Below, one piece after another: positions 61,331-64,000 of a DNA stretch of 64,000 nucleotides; positions within the stretch are counted from its first letter, which is position 1; each line of letters opens with the position of its first letter. Both the position numbers and the translations under genes were made by a program. Source of the stretch: Allobosea sp. WAO (GTDB lineage: Bacteria; Pseudomonadota; Alphaproteobacteria; Rhizobiales; Beijerinckiaceae). Location of the stretch: NCBI RefSeq assembly GCF_001509835.1, contig NZ_JXTJ01000020.1:54409-118408 (forward strand), read 5' to 3'. The notes below the pieces were generated by a model. It did not search any database, was not told where the DNA came from, and worked only from the letters and a program-made list of their open reading frames with translations.

Positions 61331-62014
61331 ATGATCGAGACCACGATGCCGGAGGCTCAGCAGTTGCGCCAGCTGGTCCGCTCGCGCAACGACGTGATCT
61401 TTGAGATCGTGCGCGACCGCATCTGCCTGCGCGAATATGACGAGGGCCATGTCATCCACGAGGCGGCCCTGGCGACCGAGTTCCGGGTCAGCCGGACGCC
61501 GATCCGGCAGGTGCTGCAGCGCCTCGTCTACGAACAGCTCGCAGAGACGCGCAACGGTGTCGGCACCATCGTCTCCTATGTCGACCACCACGCCGTCGAC
61601 ATGCTGCGATTCCGTATCGGCCTGACCCGCCTCATTGCCGATCTCGTGCCGCTGCAAATGCCGGCCGGCCTCAAATCGGATTATGCGCGCCTGCTCTCGC
61701 TGGCCGGTCAACTGCGCGACGACTCGTCGCTCAAGGACGTCTGGGCCGTCTGGCGCTCCCACCACGAGGAGCGCAACGCCCTGATCGGCGACGAGGCGCT
61801 GCGCCAGATGGATGACATGATCTTCTTCCGCATCGCGCGTAGCTGGGTCGCCTGGCTGAAGCGCGACCCGCGCCTGATGCGCGAACTGCTGACCGCGGAG
61901 ATCGTCGCGACGGCACAGGAGGCCGGCAGCCTGTCGGCTCCCGAGCTGTTTCGCCTGCACGCGACGCATCTCGAGCTCTTGCTGGCCCGCTACGGCGCGC
62001 AGGACAGCAGATAG
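61331..62014 (+). CDS. GntR family regulator, FCD subfamily
   Basis: The 227-residue regulator has the winged helix (VIFEIVRDRICLREYDEGHV, then RVSRTPIRQVLQRLVYEQLA and TRNGVGTIVSYVD) and a helical FCD-like domain from about residue 85, whose EERNALIGDEALRQMDDMIF is less canonical than in the other two GntR proteins here. It begins 31 bases after the AapM-like gene, and its 3' end overlaps the convergent phosphatase gene by 25 bases. It is the natural candidate for the shared palindromes at 58979 and 63695. Confidence 0.9.
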   Translation: MIETTMPEAQQLRQLVRSRNDVIFEIVRDRICLREYDEGHVIHEAALATEFRVSRTPIRQVLQRLVYEQLAETRNGVGTIVSYVDHHAVDMLRFRIGLTRLIADLVPLQMPAGLKSDYARLLSLAGQLRDDSSLKDVWAVWRSHHEERNALIGDEALRQMDDMIFFRIARSWVAWLKRDPRLMRELLTAEIVATAQEAGSLSAPELFRLHATHLELLLARYGAQDSR

Positions 62015-62508
62015 GCGACCTGATCGTCGCTTTCGATCGCGTCCGGACGGGCGGTGCGGACCGCGGCGATCGCCGCCGGCGCCTCGCTTCCCGCCGCGAT
62101 CAGGACGCGGGCTGCCATCATGCCGCTGCGGCCGGCGCCGGCGAGGCAGCAGAACGCCACGCTGGCACCGAGATCGAGTTCCGGCAGCACCGTGCCGGCG
62201 AGGTCCTGCCAGTAGGAGCTGGTCGCGGGAGCGCAGAAATCGGCGATCGGCGCAAGCGCGACCGCGATCCCGCGATCGCTCGCCGCTCCCCGCAGATGCG
62301 CGACATCCTCCGGCTCGCATTCGTCGCTGTCGAGCAGGCTGACCAGAAGCGTCACGCCCTTGGCCGCCAATCTGTCGAGGACGCGCTCCTGGCGATCGCT
62401 GTCGATACTGCGCTCGCCGCGGCGCAGGATAACCAGCCCGGGAAACGGCAGCATGCCGACGGTGCCGCTGAACCCGCGCGGCGAGACCCACGCGATATCG
62501 TCGTCCAT
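61990..62508 (-). CDS. Cysteine phosphatase-like protein with Cys replacing the signature His
   Basis: The 172-residue protein has a PTP-type CX5R loop, CCLAGAGRSGMMAARVL: nucleophile Cys121 and Arg127, with Cys120 where the signature histidine normally stands. The acid-loop equivalent is LAPIADFCAP (Asp90). The N-terminus GTVGMLPFPGLVILRRG resembles the LPG-GRL-LSPCPG start of the other phosphatase gene (58331-58972), so the two are distant paralogues. It follows the AapJ-like gene by 103 bases on the same strand. Role and substrate are unknown; low-molecular phospho-metabolites and proteins are both possible. Confidence 0.78.
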   Translation of the reverse strand: MDDDIAWVSPRGFSGTVGMLPFPGLVILRRGERSIDSDRQERVLDRLAAKGVTLLVSLLDSDECEPEDVAHLRGAASDRGIAVALAPIADFCAPATSSYWQDLAGTVLPELDLGASVAFCCLAGAGRSGMMAARVLIAAGSEAPAAIAAVRTARPDAIESDDQVAYLLSCAP

Positions 62509-62611
62509 GCCTTCCCCTCTATGGCGAGGCGCGCGCGGCCCTGCGGCCGCGTGCGCCTCGAATCCATTAGAGCGGAGCCGGCCCCCTGCTGTCGAGAACC
62601 CGATCGCCCCT

Positions 62612-63655
62612 TCAGCGGATCGGGAAGCTGAACATCAGGCCGCCATCCTTGGTCAGGCGGTTCAGCGAGGCGGCGCGGTCCATGGCGAGCGGCGAGCCCT
62701 TGCCGATGTGCTTCTCGAAGACCTCGCCGTAATTGCCGACCTGCTTGATCAGGCGAGAGCTCCATTCCGGGTGCAGCCCGAGCTTCTTGGCCATGTCGGC
62801 GGTCGGGCCGGTGGGCGAGATCAGGCGCTGCTCGTCGATGGGCAGGTCCTTGAGCGTGGCCATCTTGGCATCGATATTGGCCGAGGTGACGCCGAACTCT
62901 TCGGCGGCGATCATCACCTGGACGCCCCAGAACAGCGCCTTTTCGAGTTCCGTATCGGGCCGCGAAACGAGAGCGAGCGGCTCGGTGGCGGAGCGCTGCG
63001 GGACGATCACATAGTCGTCGGGCTTCGGGGCGAGCAGCCGGTCGGCGGCCAGCGCCGAGATCGAGCTCGCGACCGCATCGCATTTGCCGGAGAAGAAGGC
63101 CTGCAGGCGCGCCGTCTTGTCGGCGATGTTCTCGACCTTGTAGGGCAGCTTGGCGGCGCCGAACCAGTCGGCGAGATAGAGCAGCGTGGTCGAGCCTTCC
63201 TCGGCACAGACGGTCGCTCCCGAGAGGTCCGCGAGCTTGGTCATGCCGAGGCTCTTGGGCACCATGAAGCCCTGGCCGTCGAAGAAGGTGGTGGTGACGA
63301 AGGACACGCCGGGATCGGCATCGCGGGTACCGGTCGCGGTGATGCCGCGGGACGCGATATGGGCGCTGCCGCTGATGATCGCCTTCAAGCTGTCGGAAAA
63401 GCCGATGCCGCGCAGCTCGGCCTTGGAGGCGTCGCCGAAGATCGCGGCCGAGGCCATGCGGCAGAACTCAACATTGAAGCCGCGGAACGTGCCCTGGCTG
63501 TCGGGGACGGAGAAGCCCGGGGAGTTCGGGTTCACCAGGCAGATGATCTTGCCATCCTGCTTGATCTTGTCGAGCACCGGGCCAGCCTGCGCTGCCGGCG
63601 CGATGGCGAGCAGCGTTGCGGCGGTCAGGGTCGCGCGGAGCACCGGAAAAGCCAT
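62612..63655 (-). CDS. General amino-acid binding protein, AapJ-like
   Basis: The 347-residue binding protein has a signal peptide (MAFPVLRATLTAATLLAIAP, cleavage near AQA-GP). The family-3 solute-binding pattern follows: LDKIKQDGKIICLVNPNSPG, FRGFNVEFCRMASAAIFGDA and GATVCAEEGSTTLLYLADWF. The length and the IKQVGNYGEVFEKHIGKGSP segment are those of AapJ/BztA. It would feed the AapQ/AapM-like permeases encoded on the other side of the GntR gene. It has its own promoter with the shared palindrome. Confidence 0.93.
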   Translation of the reverse strand: MAFPVLRATLTAATLLAIAPAAQAGPVLDKIKQDGKIICLVNPNSPGFSVPDSQGTFRGFNVEFCRMASAAIFGDASKAELRGIGFSDSLKAIISGSAHIASRGITATGTRDADPGVSFVTTTFFDGQGFMVPKSLGMTKLADLSGATVCAEEGSTTLLYLADWFGAAKLPYKVENIADKTARLQAFFSGKCDAVASSISALAADRLLAPKPDDYVIVPQRSATEPLALVSRPDTELEKALFWGVQVMIAAEEFGVTSANIDAKMATLKDLPIDEQRLISPTGPTADMAKKLGLHPEWSSRLIKQVGNYGEVFEKHIGKGSPLAMDRAASLNRLTKDGGLMFSFPIR

Positions 63656-63684
63656 CTGGATCCCCTCGAGTTTATGATTGGCTT

Positions 63685-63710
63685 ATAGCTGTGAAGCTGT
63701 ATACAGCGAT
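63685..63710. promoter_or_regulatory. Palindromic operator before the AapJ-like gene
   Basis: GCTGTATACAGC (63696-63707) is a perfect 12-base palindrome, and a further half-site ATAGCTGT lies directly before it (63685-63692), identical to the left arm of the operator at 58979-58996. It sits 30-55 bases upstream of the AapJ-like start codon. A shared operator would co-regulate binding protein and permeases. Confidence 0.7.
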
Positions 63711-63786
63711 GCTTTGCATGCGTCAAACATCCGAGCGCCTGACCTTGAGAAGCTAAGTGTCGCTCAAGGCGGATCTGCCGAAGCTA

Positions 63787-64000
63787 TCAAGATTGTTGAT
63801 CCGGGGCCGGAGCCGAGCGGCTCGCGTTGCAAAGCCCAGCGCCGATACCGGAGATGCCCCCCACGAACTGCGAGGTCGAGTGCTTCATCCATTCCGGCTT
63901 GCGCAGAAAGGCCCCTGCGGGAGGCCGGTTGCGAGTACTCGCCTCGGTGCAGGCCTTCACGACGCGGCGCCACTTGTCTGCTGCGGCCGGCGCATCGGGT
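63787..64000 (-). CDS. 3' end of an unrecognised gene, cut by the window edge
   Basis: An open frame runs in from the right edge and ends in tandem stops (TGA TAG) near 63787. The 71 visible codons encode a basic, tryptophan-containing stretch (DKWRRVVKACTEAST; GAFLRKPEWMKHS) and a Gly/Ser/Pro-rich tail. No family is recognisable and no start is in the window. It could be a chance open frame. Confidence 0.3.
   Translation of the reverse strand, partial: PDAPAAADKWRRVVKACTEASTRNRPPAGAFLRKPEWMKHSTSQFVGGISGIGAGLCNASRSAPAPDQQS

Overview
The window looks like a chromosomal stretch of a GC-rich alphaproteobacterium, most likely of the Hyphomicrobiales (Rhizobiales). That is an inference from the high-GC codon use, the rhizobial-style general amino-acid (Aap-type) permeases, the many GntR/FCD-regulated ABC importers, the ATGA-coupled operons and the PrtD/PrsE-type secretion genes. 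I see no rRNA, tRNA, CRISPR array or insertion sequence. Almost every gene belongs to a small catabolic, transport or stress module.

Region 1 (79-8643): a nitric-oxide/nitrosative-stress type locus. A TonB-dependent receptor, an SsuA/TauA-type ABC importer and NnrS form one minus-strand operon. It diverges from an Rrf2 (NsrR-like) regulator that is followed by an FmdE-like protein and a YeaR-like protein. The divergent promoter holds an FNR/NnrR-type box and an AT-rich inverted repeat. An HdeD-like membrane protein sits at the left edge.

Region 2 (8677-20658): an aromatic meta-cleavage cluster. The minus-strand operon encodes a branched-chain-type ABC importer (LivJHMGF), two tandem VOC ring-cleavage dioxygenase paralogues and a class II aldolase-like protein. 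The divergent plus-strand operon encodes a GntR regulator, an SDR, a 2-hydroxymuconate semialdehyde dehydrogenase (DmpC/XylG type), an HpaH-type hydratase and an HpaI-type aldolase. One of the two dioxygenases has lost all three iron ligands.

Region 3 (20819-23857): a single 1012-residue ABC-exporter-like protein with degenerate nucleotide-binding motifs and a C-terminal cyclic-nucleotide-binding domain.

Region 4 (24301-37207): a catabolic island behind a tandem palindromic operator. It has a dipeptide-type ABC importer, a ThDP enzyme, an acetylpolyamine-amidohydrolase-like deacetylase, an aldehyde dehydrogenase, a GntR regulator, a hydroxylysine-kinase-like phosphotransferase and a class III PLP enzyme of the phospho-lyase type. 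Together they suggest uptake, deacylation, phosphorylation, phosphate elimination and oxidation of an amino or polyamine-like substrate that has not been named.

Region 5 (37378-41973): an ArsR regulator without cysteines, a TrmO-family protein next to a molbindin (Mop), and modABC-modE for molybdate uptake.

Region 6 (42124-55212): a type I secretion operon (ABC ATPase, RTX protein, HlyD adaptor), preceded by a giant 2463-residue RTX protein with an animal-type haem peroxidase domain. A strong terminator hairpin separates the two. A divergent NarL-type histidine kinase and a convergent response regulator follow (55698-57881).

Region 7 (58331-63655): two Aap-type amino-acid permeases and an AapJ-like binding protein, split around a GntR regulator. 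They are accompanied by two small cysteine phosphatases and share a GCTGT-N2-ACAGC palindrome at both promoters; no ATPase gene is present. The right edge holds the 3' end of an unrecognised gene.
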